Notes under the pieces: generated by a model | What the model was told of the DNA's origin: nothing | Databases searched by the model: none | What the model saw: only the letters and a program-made list of their open reading frames with translations | Made by a program: the position numbers and the translations under genes | Part shown: positions 8,342-16,606 of the stretch, piece by piece | How positions within the stretch are numbered: the stretch's first letter is position 1 | Layout: every line of letters starts with the position of its first letter | Source of the DNA: Sphingobium chlorophenolicum | GTDB lineage: Bacteria > Pseudomonadota > Alphaproteobacteria > Sphingomonadales > Sphingomonadaceae | Direction: 5' to 3' | DNA: 41,550 nucleotides | Assembly (NCBI RefSeq): GCF_000722875.1 | Contig: NZ_JFHR01000057.1 | Coordinates: 1 to 41,550 of the forward strand

Positions 8342-9763
8342 GTGAACGCCATCGCAATGACCATAAATGGTCGATCCGTGGAGACGGGGGCCACCTTCTC
8401 CGTGATCGATCCATCGACGGGCGAAGCCTTTGCCGAGGCCCCCGCCGCCAGCCCCGAACAGTTGGAGGAGGCGATGGCGACCGCGCAGGACGCCTTCGGT
8501 TCATGGAGCCGCGACGAAGGACTGCGCCGCAGGGCGTTGAAGGAAGCCGCCGGTCTGGTGATGGAGATTGCCGCCGAAATGGGACCGATACTGGCCCAGG
8601 AACAGGGCAAGCCGCTGGCGGACACGGGCATAGAGTTTGAGGCGTCGGCGGAATGGCTGAACTATTATGCCGATCTCGAACTGCCGCGAGAGATCGTGCA
8701 GGACGATGCGACGGCCTATGCGGAAATCGTCCGCAGGCCGCTGGGCGTGGTGGCGGGCATCACGCCGTGGAATTATCCCATCGCCCTCGCCTTCTGGAAG
8801 ATCGCGCCCGCCCTGCGCGCCGGCAACACGCTGGTGCTGAAGCCGTCGCCCTATACGCCGCTTTCGACGCTGGCGGTCGGGCAGGCGCTGCAATCGATCC
8901 TGCCGCCCGGCGTGCTGAACGTCATTTCCGGCCCGGACCCGCTGGGCGCGGCGATGACCGCCCATGCCACGCCGCGCAAGCTGACCTTCACCGGGTCGAC
9001 CGCGACCGGCAGGAAGGTGATGGCGTCAGGGGCCAACGACCTGAAGCGCGTGACGCTGGAACTGGGCGGCAACGATCCGGCGGTGATATTGGACGATGCC
9101 GATATATCCGCCATCGCGGACGAGCTGTTCTGGGGCGCCTTCGCCAATAATGGGCAGGTGTGCGTCGCCATCAAGCGCATCTATGTCCATGAAAGCCGCC
9201 ATGACGAACTGGTCGAGGCGCTGGCGGAGCGCGCCCGTTCCGTGGCGGTCGGCGCCTGGGACGAGGAAGGCGCGCTGCTGGGGCCGCTCTGCAACAGGCC
9301 GCAGTTCGAGCGCGTGAAGGAGTTGGTCGCGGAAGCCATCGGCATGGGAGCGCGGGTCGCGGCGGGCGGCGCGCCGATGGATCGGCCCGGCTTCTTCTTC
9401 CAGCCGACGATCCTTGCCGATCTGGACGAAAGAGCGCGGATCGTGAGCGAGGAGCAGTTCGGACCGGCGCTGCCGATCCTGTCCTACAGCAATGTCGACG
9501 ATGCGGTCGCCCGCGCCAATGCGGGTCCGTTCGGCCTGACCGCGTCGGTCTGGTCATCCGACCCGATCCGCGCCGCCAATGTCGGGCTGGGGATCGAAGC
9601 CGGGCAGGTGCAGGTCAACGGCCATGCCATGGGGCTGCAACCCCACCTCCCCTTCGGCGGGCTGAAGTCGAGCGGCATCGGCGTCGAAAACGGACCATGG
9701 GGCCTGCACGGCTTCACCGACATCCAGCTTCTCTACGCGCCCCCAAGGCGGGCGGCGGCCTAG
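8342..9763 (+). CDS. NAD(P)-dependent aldehyde dehydrogenase
   Basis: A 473-residue member of the ALDH superfamily, slightly short of the typical 480-500. Visible motifs are the cofactor segment ITPWNYPIALAFWKIAPAL, the general base E240 in LELGGNDP, the nucleophile C274 in NNGQVCVAIKR, and the late EEQFGPALPILSY and LPFGGLKSSGIG blocks. It would oxidise the aldehyde from the upstream zinc dehydrogenase to a free carboxylate, the substrate for the CoA-transferase. The start is GTG at 8342 with AAGGA about ten bases upstream; an in-frame ATG at 8357 is an alternative. It lies 33 bp after the CoA-transferase gene in the same operon. Substrate chain length or ring type cannot be read from the sequence. 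Confidence 0.94.
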   Translation: MNAIAMTINGRSVETGATFSVIDPSTGEAFAEAPAASPEQLEEAMATAQDAFGSWSRDEGLRRRALKEAAGLVMEIAAEMGPILAQEQGKPLADTGIEFEASAEWLNYYADLELPREIVQDDATAYAEIVRRPLGVVAGITPWNYPIALAFWKIAPALRAGNTLVLKPSPYTPLSTLAVGQALQSILPPGVLNVISGPDPLGAAMTAHATPRKLTFTGSTATGRKVMASGANDLKRVTLELGGNDPAVILDDADISAIADELFWGAFANNGQVCVAIKRIYVHESRHDELVEALAERARSVAVGAWDEEGALLGPLCNRPQFERVKELVAEAIGMGARVAAGGAPMDRPGFFFQPTILADLDERARIVSEEQFGPALPILSYSNVDDAVARANAGPFGLTASVWSSDPIRAANVGLGIEAGQVQVNGHAMGLQPHLPFGGLKSSGIGVENGPWGLHGFTDIQLLYAPPRRAAA

Positions 9764-9808
9764 GGCGACGGAACAACGAAACCACAAGCAACAAGTTGAG
9801 GATATGTC

Positions 9809-10723
9809 ATGGGTGCATTGGAAGGACGGGTCGCGATCATCACCGGGGCCGGACGCGGCATCGGAGCGGCGATAGCGCGGCGCTACGCGGCGGAGGGCGC
9901 GAAGGTCGTCATCAACGATCTGGGCGGCGATACGACGGGCGAAGGCAGCGATGTGGGACCGGCGGCAGCGGTCGCCAGCGAAATCATCGCCGCCGGGGGC
10001 CAGGCCATTGCCGACGGCGGCGACATCGCCGACGTCGCGACCGGCGAACGGCTCGTCAGCCTGGCCATCGAGAAGTTCGGCGGGCTGGACATCGTGGTCA
10101 ATGTGGCGGGCATATTGCGCGACCGGATGATCTTCAATCTGGACGAGAAGGACTGGGATGCGGTCATCCGCGTCCACCTGAAGGGCCATTATTCGACCAT
10201 CAAGCCTGCCGCCGCCTATTGGCGTTCGCTGCGCAATCCGCACGGCGATTTCCGGATCATCAACTTCACCTCCGCTTCGGGCCTGCACGGGTCGCCCGGC
10301 CAGCCCAATTACGCCGCCGCCAAGATGGGCGTCGTCGGCCTGACCATGTCGCTGGCGAACGGGCTTGCCCGCTATGGCGTTACGGTCAACGCCATCGCAC
10401 CGGGCGCGACGACGCGGCTCACCGAAACCGCGCCCGAAGACAAGAATGTGGACGGCCCGGCGCGGGCCGACGACCCCTATACGCCCGACCGCGTCGCCCC
10501 CATCGCCGTTTTCCTGGGTTCAAAGGAATCGGGCTGGATGTCCGGGCGGACCATCGGCGCGGCGGGAGGAGAGCTGATGCTCTACAATATTCCGGAGATG
10601 ATCAAGACGGTGGAGGGCATGGCCGATCTCGACGCCGCGACCTTCGCCGCCATGGTGGAAAAGGAATTCCGCCCGCTCGCGGACGGGCTGGCGCCCAGCG
10701 TCTACTTCGATTCCCAGATGTGA
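9809..10723 (+). CDS. 17beta-HSD4-type short-chain dehydrogenase
   Basis: A 304-residue classical SDR with a longer C-terminal tail than the common 250. TGAGRGIG near residues 12-19 binds the cofactor; an Asp follows the second strand (VINDLGGD), favouring NAD. N-V-A-G replaces the usual NNAG, and the catalytic Y168 and K172 are in PNYAAAK with Ser in FTSASG. The insert after the ND motif (TTGEGSDVGPA...) and ILRDRMIFNLDEKDWDAVIRVHLKG are typical of 3-hydroxyacyl-CoA dehydrogenases related to the SDR domain of peroxisomal multifunctional protein 2. It would turn the 3-hydroxyacyl-CoA made by the MaoC pair into the 3-oxoacyl-CoA. A paralogue with the same layout sits at 38126-39037 in the second cluster. 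Confidence 0.9.
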   Translation: MGALEGRVAIITGAGRGIGAAIARRYAAEGAKVVINDLGGDTTGEGSDVGPAAAVASEIIAAGGQAIADGGDIADVATGERLVSLAIEKFGGLDIVVNVAGILRDRMIFNLDEKDWDAVIRVHLKGHYSTIKPAAAYWRSLRNPHGDFRIINFTSASGLHGSPGQPNYAAAKMGVVGLTMSLANGLARYGVTVNAIAPGATTRLTETAPEDKNVDGPARADDPYTPDRVAPIAVFLGSKESGWMSGRTIGAAGGELMLYNIPEMIKTVEGMADLDAATFAAMVEKEFRPLADGLAPSVYFDSQM

Positions 10724-10751
10724 ACCGGGCCATGACTTACGGAGATTCATG

Positions 10752-11159
10752 ATGTCGATCGGGCCTATCCCCGAACCTACTCCGGAAACCGCGCCCTTCT
10801 GGCAGGGCGCGGCGGAAGGAGAGTTGCGCATTCAACGCTGCATCCGTTGCGAGAGCTTCTATTTCTATCCGCGTCCCTTCTGCCCGAAATGCAATTCGGA
10901 CGAGGTCGAATGGAAACGAGTGTCGGGGCGGGCGCGGCTGTCATCCTACATCATCAACTATCGTCCATCGCCGGAATTCGAAAGCAAGGATCCGCAGATC
11001 ATCGCTCTGGTGACGCTGGAGGAAGGCCCGCGCCTCTGCACCAATATCGTCGGGGTCGAACCGGAACCGGATAATCTTCGGCTGGGGATGGAACTCCAGG
11101 TCGCGTTCGAACCGCGCGGCGACCAGTTCCTGCCCGTCTTCAAGCCCGTCAGGATATGA
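10752..11159 (+). CDS. DUF35 Zn-ribbon/OB-fold partner of thiolase-fold enzyme
   Basis: A 135-residue protein of the DUF35 (OB-fold plus rubredoxin-like zinc ribbon) family. After an N-terminal helix (PETAPFWQGAAEGELRIQRC) comes the ribbon C30-x2-C33...C44-x2-C47, then the OB fold (GRARLSSYIINYRP...IIALVTLEEGPRLCTNIVG). These proteins bind thiolase-like subunits and help form the acyl-CoA pocket; in mycobacterial ChsH2 the same domain is fused to a MaoC domain and pairs with the aldolase Ltp2. Here it is a separate gene whose stop overlaps the thiolase-fold start by ATGA, so the two are translationally coupled and very likely form a complex. I chose ATG 10752 (GGAG seven bases upstream) over the adjacent ATG 10749. 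Confidence 0.92.
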   Translation: MSIGPIPEPTPETAPFWQGAAEGELRIQRCIRCESFYFYPRPFCPKCNSDEVEWKRVSGRARLSSYIINYRPSPEFESKDPQIIALVTLEEGPRLCTNIVGVEPEPDNLRLGMELQVAFEPRGDQFLPVFKPVRI

Positions 11160-12325
11160 GCATGCCCTTAATTTCCCCCAATGGAGGCAATATCGCCATC
11201 GTCGGCGCTTCGGAGACGGAACGTGTCGGCGTCGTTCCCGATATGTCGATGATCCAGTTGCATGCCGACGCCGCCCGGCGGGCGCTGAAGGATGCCGGGC
11301 TGACGCCCGCCGACGTGGACGGCATCGCCACGGCGGAGACGCAGGTCATCGAAGTGGCCGCCATGCTGGGGATCCGCCCGCGCTGGATGGACGGCACGAC
11401 CATCGGCGGGTGCAGCTTCATGGCCCATGTCCGCCACGCCGCCGCCGCGATCGCCACTGGGCAGGCCAGCGTCGTGCTGATCACCCATGGCGAATCCGGC
11501 CGGTCATGGGTGGGCATGCCCAACTATTCGATGAACCCCAGGGGTCCGGACGGACAGTTCGAACAGCCCTTTGGCGCCATCGCCCCCTATTCCCTGTTCA
11601 CCCTCCCCGCGCTGGCTTTCCTGGAGGCGCGGGGCATGGGGCAGCGCGACCTGGCCGAAGTGGTGGTGGCGCAGCGCGAATGGGCGATCCCCAACGAACG
11701 CGCCCAGCGCCGGACGCCAGTGACGGTCGATGAGGTTCTGACGGGGCCGCGCGTCGCCTATCCCTTTACCCGCGACATGTGCTGCGTCGTCACCGACGGC
11801 GGCGGTGCGCTCGTCCTGGTCAGCGCGGAGCGGGCACGCGACCTGCCGAGCGCGAACCGCGCCGTCTATCTGATGGGTTCCGGCGAATCTTGCGAGAGCG
11901 TGCTGGTGTCGCAGATGGACGACCTGACCTCCTTCGGTTCCTTCCGCCGGGCCAGCGCGGAGGCGTTCGAAACGGCCGGCGTCACCCATGACGACATCGA
12001 CCATGCCATGTTCTACGATGCGTTCGCGCACCTGCCCCTCTACATGCTGGAGGATACCGGCTTCGTGGGCTTCGGCGAATCCGGCGCCTTCCATGCCGAA
12101 GGGCACACGCGTCCGGGCGGTCGCCTGCCCATCAACACAAATGGCGGCGGCATGTCCTACACCCATTCCGGCATGTACGGGATGTACGCCATCCAGGAAG
12201 CGGTGCGCCAGTTGCGCGGCGAAGCCGTGGTGCAGGTGCCCGACATGAAACTCAGCTTCGTCCAGGGGGTCGGCGGGCTCTTCTGGTCGGCGGCCTCCCT
12301 CATCCTGTCCAACCAGGCGCCCTAG
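11156..12325 (+). CDS. Thiolase-fold enzyme (Ltp2/SCP-x-like thiolase or aldolase)
   Basis: A 389-residue thiolase-superfamily protein of the lipid-transfer/SCP-x branch, coupled to the DUF35 gene. It would cleave the C-C bond that ends the pathway. The active site is not that of a normal thiolase: the nucleophilic-Cys loop reads GGC86SF with the Cys at, or one residue off, the canonical place; H337 survives in SYTHSG (thiolase GHP); and the C-terminal catalytic Cys block reads FVQGVGG with no Cys. Y287 (FYDAF) and Y335 (SYTH) are placed like the tyrosines that Ltp2-type steroid aldolases use in their remodelled active site. Retro-aldol cleavage of a tertiary 3-hydroxyacyl-CoA is therefore as likely as thiolysis. 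No signal peptide is seen. Confidence 0.86.
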   Translation: MSMPLISPNGGNIAIVGASETERVGVVPDMSMIQLHADAARRALKDAGLTPADVDGIATAETQVIEVAAMLGIRPRWMDGTTIGGCSFMAHVRHAAAAIATGQASVVLITHGESGRSWVGMPNYSMNPRGPDGQFEQPFGAIAPYSLFTLPALAFLEARGMGQRDLAEVVVAQREWAIPNERAQRRTPVTVDEVLTGPRVAYPFTRDMCCVVTDGGGALVLVSAERARDLPSANRAVYLMGSGESCESVLVSQMDDLTSFGSFRRASAEAFETAGVTHDDIDHAMFYDAFAHLPLYMLEDTGFVGFGESGAFHAEGHTRPGGRLPINTNGGGMSYTHSGMYGMYAIQEAVRQLRGEAVVQVPDMKLSFVQGVGGLFWSAASLILSNQAP

Positions 12326-12407
12326 GGAGGGAATGAAGGCTTCGATCCATCAAAAGCGCTGCCAAGAAGGAGGCAAACTCCTCTACGGCAAATCAAGGAG
12401 AGAGAAA

Positions 12408-14702
12408 ATGAACAGATTGGGGTACCAGCTACTATACGGCGTTTGCGCCTTCGCATTGGCCCAACCCGCCCTGGCGCAGGATAGCGGTCCGGATCAGGCC
12501 ACGCCGGAAAGAAGCGCGTCGGGATCGGTCAGCAACAGCGACATCGTCGTGACCGCTCTCCGCCGGTCGGAAAGGTTGCAGGACGTGCCGGTGTCGGTGA
12601 CGGCGCTGGGCAGCGGGGCGCTGTCGCAGCAGCGTCTCCAGCAGGTCAGCGATCTTGCCGGATCCGTCCCCAATCTTCAGGCGTCGACGGTCGCCGGGGA
12701 CGGACTTCCGATCTTCTCGCTGCGCGGCGTTTCGATGTCGGACTTCAGCTTCAATCAGCAGGGGCCGGTCGCGACCTATTTCGATGAAGTCTATAAGGGC
12801 AGTTTCCCTCTGCTGGGACTGGGCATGTTCGATCTGGAACGCGTCGAAGTCTTGCGGGGACCGCAGGGAACCCTGTACGGAAAGAATACGACCGGCGGCG
12901 CGATCAACTTCATCAGCAAGAAGCCGGGGCATGATTCCGAAGCCTATCTGAAACTGGGCTATGGCAATTATAATCGCTATGACGCCGACGGGGCGGTGCA
13001 GGCGGGCCTGGGCGACAAGCTGGCGGCGCGCATCGCCTTCACATTCTCCCGCGCCGATGGCTGGTTCAAGAATCTGATGCCGGGCAAGCCCGACGGCAGC
13101 GCTGTGCGCCAATATGGCATCCGCGCATCCCTGCTGTTCGAACCGAACGACAAGCTGGATTTCATCCTGCGGCTGACGACCAGCCTGCAAAATCCGATCG
13201 AATATGGCGTGCTGGGCGAACCGGTCGGGTCTTTGGGCATAGGGAACGGGGTCTATGAGACGTTCGGCGCGTCCAGCTATTTCAGGACCGGCCTTGGACG
13301 GCGGGAGATGGAGGCGGACAATATCGGCCGGCATCGGCACCGCACCTATGGCGCGTCCCTGACTGGAAACTGGCATGTCACGGACGCGATGACCGTCACG
13401 TCGGTGACGTCCTACGACTATGGACGGCTGCGCGTGGTCGACGAGGCGGACGGCACGCCGCTGCGGGTGCTGGAGGCCGACCTCAAGGGACGCGGCAAGC
13501 AGTTTTCGCAGGATCTCCGCCTGTCTTCGGACTTTGATGGGCCGTTCAACTTCATCTTCGGCGCCTATTATAATGTCGAAAATCTGTGGAACGAAACGTC
13601 GGCGGGATTCTATAGCGATATCGACGTGAACGGCGACGGCGCGCTGACTGCGGAAGATTGCGTCGACAGCGGCTTCGCGGTTTCCTGCATCTATCGCAAT
13701 CAATATAAGCAGGTCAGGAAAAGCGCCGCCGTCTATACCGACATGAATTATAAATTGTCGGATCACCTCATCCTGCGCGGCGGCATCCGCTATACGCAGG
13801 ACCGCGGCAAGGTGGTCGGCTATCGCGCCCAGATCGAAGGACCGGACCGCGTTCCGATCGTCAACACGATCCCTGGGGACGATCCGTTCAATTTCGATGC
13901 GTCGACCAGCGCTCGTTTCAAGAAAGGCACGGTCACCGGCAAGGTCGGCGTCGATTTCAAGACCGCCGACAATGACCTGATCTACGCCAGCTTCAGTCGC
14001 GGCTATCGCGCCAACGCCTTCAACGCGCAGGCCTATTTTTCGCCGGACGAATTGAACGTGGCCAAGCCGGAAACCGTCAACGCCTATGAATTGGGCTTCA
14101 AGAGCCAGTTCCTGGACCGCGCCGTGACCTTCAACGGAGCGGCATTCTATTATGATTATCGCGATCAGCAGGCGATCAGCGTCAATTCCGTCACGCATAT
14201 CCAGACGCTGATCAATATTCCCAAGTCCCGCATCATGGGCGCGGAATTCGAACTGACGGTGCACCCGGTCCAGGCGCTTCGGATCAATGTCGGCGTCGGC
14301 ATATTGGACACGAAGATCAAGGAAGGAACGCTCAACGGCACGTCCCTGCGGGCGAACCAGTTGCCCAACGCGCCGAAGCTCAGCGCATCGGCGGGTTTCG
14401 ATTGGGATATAGTGGAGACCGGCAGCGGAAAGCTGAGCTGGGGTGTGAACAGCAGTTTCACATCGAAACAATATTTCGACCTGTTCAACACGGAACGCAC
14501 CGCGCAGAAGAGATATGCGCTGGTCAACAGCCAGCTTACCTATCGATTTGCCGACGATCGTTATGGCATCAGCCTGTGGGGCAAGAATATATTCAATAAA
14601 TATTATGCGCGTTATTCGCTGGACCTGTCCGGCAATGGATTCGATTACACCCATCTCGCCGATCCTCGTACCTATGGGGTCAGTTTCGACGCGAAATTTT
14701 AA
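12408..14702 (+). CDS. TonB-dependent outer-membrane receptor
   Basis: A 764-residue receptor. A signal peptide ends near ALAQPALAQ (about residue 24), followed by a TonB-box-like SDIVVTALRR, a plug domain (VPVSVTALGS...VEVLRGPQGTLYGKNTTGGAINFISKKP) and a 22-strand-type barrel ending in Phe (FDAKF). It should import a bulky hydrophobic or complexed substrate using TonB energy. As last gene of the P450 operon, 82 bp after the thiolase-fold gene and followed by a strong terminator, it is probably the uptake receptor for the pathway's substrate rather than for iron. An extracellular-loop segment at D406-D417 reads as an EF-hand loop (D-V-N-G-D-G...D), followed by C418 and C427. ATG 12408 is chosen for its AAGGAGAG; an upstream in-frame ATG gives no sensible signal sequence. 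Confidence 0.95.
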   Translation: MNRLGYQLLYGVCAFALAQPALAQDSGPDQATPERSASGSVSNSDIVVTALRRSERLQDVPVSVTALGSGALSQQRLQQVSDLAGSVPNLQASTVAGDGLPIFSLRGVSMSDFSFNQQGPVATYFDEVYKGSFPLLGLGMFDLERVEVLRGPQGTLYGKNTTGGAINFISKKPGHDSEAYLKLGYGNYNRYDADGAVQAGLGDKLAARIAFTFSRADGWFKNLMPGKPDGSAVRQYGIRASLLFEPNDKLDFILRLTTSLQNPIEYGVLGEPVGSLGIGNGVYETFGASSYFRTGLGRREMEADNIGRHRHRTYGASLTGNWHVTDAMTVTSVTSYDYGRLRVVDEADGTPLRVLEADLKGRGKQFSQDLRLSSDFDGPFNFIFGAYYNVENLWNETSAGFYSDIDVNGDGALTAEDCVDSGFAVSCIYRNQYKQVRKSAAVYTDMNYKLSDHLILRGGIRYTQDRGKVVGYRAQIEGPDRVPIVNTIPGDDPFNFDASTSARFKKGTVTGKVGVDFKTADNDLIYASFSRGYRANAFNAQAYFSPDELNVAKPETVNAYELGFKSQFLDRAVTFNGAAFYYDYRDQQAISVNSVTHIQTLINIPKSRIMGAEFELTVHPVQALRINVGVGILDTKIKEGTLNGTSLRANQLPNAPKLSASAGFDWDIVETGSGKLSWGVNSSFTSKQYFDLFNTERTAQKRYALVNSQLTYRFADDRYGISLWGKNIFNKYYARYSLDLSGNGFDYTHLADPRTYGVSFDAKF

Positions 14703-14732
14703 GGGCGCCGCTTTTCAGCGACAGCCCATGCG

Positions 14733-14783
14733 AAAGGGGAAGCGCGCCGCGTCGGATTTCGATGCGGCGCGCTTCCCCTTTTT
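14733..14783 (+). terminator. Rho-independent terminator of the P450 operon
   Basis: A perfect 18-bp stem: left arm 14733-14750 (AAAGGGGAAGCGCGCCGC), 13-nt loop 14751-14763, right arm 14764-14781, then two more T residues after the TTT that ends the stem. It lies 31 bp after the TonB receptor stop. The A-rich start and T-rich end also allow function for transcripts on the other strand, but no gene there needs it. It defines the end of the 12.4-kb operon. Confidence 0.92.
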
Positions 14784-14914
14784 GGCCGTGAGCGCCCCTC
14801 CCGGCGAATCGCGAAAACATCCTCTTCGCAGGCCGGCATCGGCGTCGGTCCGGCGCGCATTTACATAATATGCTGTTTTCAGGGCATTTAATTTTCCATC
14901 GTCTCCCCTTGAAC

Positions 14915-14943
14915 AACAATGTTTTCATTGGTAACAATGTTTC
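14915..14943. promoter_or_regulatory. Tandem AACAATGTT operator candidate
   Basis: AACAATGTT occurs twice on the same strand (14915-14923 and 14933-14941), start-to-start 18 bp, in the sequence AACAATGTTTTC...AACAATGTTTCC. Each copy is itself nearly palindromic (AACA-A-TGTT). The pair lies 33 bp upstream of the flavoprotein start, in an AT-rich stretch, and the second gene of that operon encodes a TetR repressor; tandem sites about two helical turns apart fit autoregulation by two dimers. Confidence 0.5.
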
Positions 14944-14975
14944 CACGGAATTTGGACGTTGTGAGGAGAATGGAA

Positions 14976-15968
14976 ATGCGGACGCGGATCACTGATCTTT
15001 TCGGCATCGAACACCCCATCTTGCAGGGCGGGATGCACTATGTCGGCTTCGCCAGCCTGGCTGCCGCCGTTTCGGAAGCGGGTGGCCTCGGCTTCATCAC
15101 GGGCCTGACGCAGCGCACGCCGGAACTGCTGGCGAAGGAAATCGCGAAGGCGCGGGAACTGACCGACAAGCCGATCGGCGTGAACCTGACCTTCCTCCCG
15201 ACGTTCAGCGCCCCCCCCTACCCCGAATATATCCAGGCGATTGCCGAAAACGGCGTGAGCATCGTGGAAACCGCGGGACGCAGCCCCGAAGAATATATGC
15301 CGCTCTTCAAGCAGGCCGGCATCAAGGTCATCCACAAATGCACCTCCGTACGTCACGCGCTGAAGGCTGAGCGGATCGGCTGCGACGCGGTCAGCGTCGA
15401 CGGCTTCGAATGCGGCGGTCATCCGGGCGAGGACGACATCCCCAACATGATCCTGCTGCCGCTGGCGGCCGAGGCGCTGACCGTGCCCTTCGTGGCGTCG
15501 GGCGGCATCGGCGACGGTCGCGGTCTGGTGGCCGCGCTGGCGCTGGGCGCGGAGGGCGTCAACATGGGCACCCGCTTCGTCGCGACCAAGGACGCGCCGG
15601 TCCATGAAAATGTAAAGCAGGCGCTGGTCGACGCGACCGAACTGGATACGCGGCTGGTGATGCGGCCGCTCCGCAATACGGAGCGCGTGCTCAACAATAC
15701 GGGCGTGGAGAAAATCCGCCAGATCGAGCAGGAAAAGGGCGCGTCGATCAAGATCGACGATATTTTCGAGCAGGTCGCGGGCGTCTATCCCAAGGTCATG
15801 GTCGAAGGCCAGGTCGAAGCCGGCGCATGGAGCTGCGGTCTGGTCGTCGGGTTGATCCACGACGTGCCGACCGTGAAGGAACTGGTCGACCGCATCATGA
15901 GCGAAGCCGATGAGATCATCTCCAAGCGCCTCAGCCGCTCCATGAGCGGTGCGCTGGAAGCAGCGTAA
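14976..15968 (+). CDS. Nitronate monooxygenase-like FMN flavoprotein
   Basis: A 330-residue TIM-barrel flavoprotein of the 2-nitropropane dioxygenase/nitronate monooxygenase family. It begins TRITDLFGIEHPILQGGM, the family's first FMN-binding strand; the CGGHPGED block with H149 lies on the active-site face; and VASGGIGDGRG plus GAEGVNMGTRF bind the FMN phosphate. The family also includes enoyl-CoA reductases of fatty-acid synthesis and IpdC-type enzymes of steroid C/D-ring breakdown, so a CoA-linked reductase or oxygenase role is possible. ATG 14976 is chosen with AGGAG seven bases upstream; ATG 14970 is too close to that site. The TetR gene begins 5 bp after its stop, so the two are cotranscribed. 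Confidence 0.88.
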   Translation: MRTRITDLFGIEHPILQGGMHYVGFASLAAAVSEAGGLGFITGLTQRTPELLAKEIAKARELTDKPIGVNLTFLPTFSAPPYPEYIQAIAENGVSIVETAGRSPEEYMPLFKQAGIKVIHKCTSVRHALKAERIGCDAVSVDGFECGGHPGEDDIPNMILLPLAAEALTVPFVASGGIGDGRGLVAALALGAEGVNMGTRFVATKDAPVHENVKQALVDATELDTRLVMRPLRNTERVLNNTGVEKIRQIEQEKGASIKIDDIFEQVAGVYPKVMVEGQVEAGAWSCGLVVGLIHDVPTVKELVDRIMSEADEIISKRLSRSMSGALEAA

Positions 15969-15973
15969 GCGAC

Positions 15974-16603
15974 ATGCCCTCCGGCACGGCCCGTCGGGAC
16001 GGTGGCGTCGACCTGCAACAGGTCCGCGCCACCTACCGGGATGAAACACGGTCCGCCATCCTCGCCGCCGCCGCGCGGATATTGAGCGAGGAAGGGCCGG
16101 AGGCGCTTACTGTCAGGCGCGTCGCAGAGGTGGTCAACGCCTCGACCAAGATGATCTACACCTGCTTTTCCGGCAAGGCGGGGCTTCTGGACGCGCTTTA
16201 CATCCATAGTTTCGACGGGCTTGGCCGCGAATTCGGGAATTGCCGGGTGGAACCGGTGCCGATCGATCGGCTGAAGGCGATGTGCAGGGCCTATCGCGCC
16301 TATGCGCAGGCGGAACCGGCATTCTACAATGTCATGTTCGGCGATCTGGGGCGCGCCTATGAAGCGCCGCTCGACAGCCGTCGGCAGGCATGGTCGACTT
16401 TCCAGGCCATACGCGAAACGGTCGCGGCCTGCCTCCCCGAAGAGCGGCGGGATGAATCGAGGCAAATCTCCCAGATGCTCTGGGCGACGATGCACGGCGT
16501 GGTCAGCCTGGAACTGAGGAATCTGCTTGGCGAGACGACGAATTGCAGCGACCTGTATGACAGGACGATAGAACTTTTCCTGTCGGCGAACGGCTTGAGC
16601 TGA
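15974..16603 (+). CDS. TetR-family regulator with WHG-type C-terminal domain
   Basis: A 209-residue repressor starting 5 bp after the flavoprotein gene, so in the same operon and probably autoregulated. The DNA-binding domain spans about residues 20-80 with the helix-turn-helix LTVRRVAEVVNASTKMIYTCFSGK. The ligand half contains AYAQAEPAFYNVMFGDL and LWATMHGVVSLEL, characteristic of the WHG group of TetR C-terminal domains. Its likely site is the tandem AACAATGTT pair upstream of the operon. The gene converges on the EthD-like gene with only 3 bp between stops and no terminator visible. Confidence 0.88.
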   Translation: MPSGTARRDGGVDLQQVRATYRDETRSAILAAAARILSEEGPEALTVRRVAEVVNASTKMIYTCFSGKAGLLDALYIHSFDGLGREFGNCRVEPVPIDRLKAMCRAYRAYAQAEPAFYNVMFGDLGRAYEAPLDSRRQAWSTFQAIRETVAACLPEERRDESRQISQMLWATMHGVVSLELRNLLGETTNCSDLYDRTIELFLSANGLS

Positions 16604-16606
16604 TCC

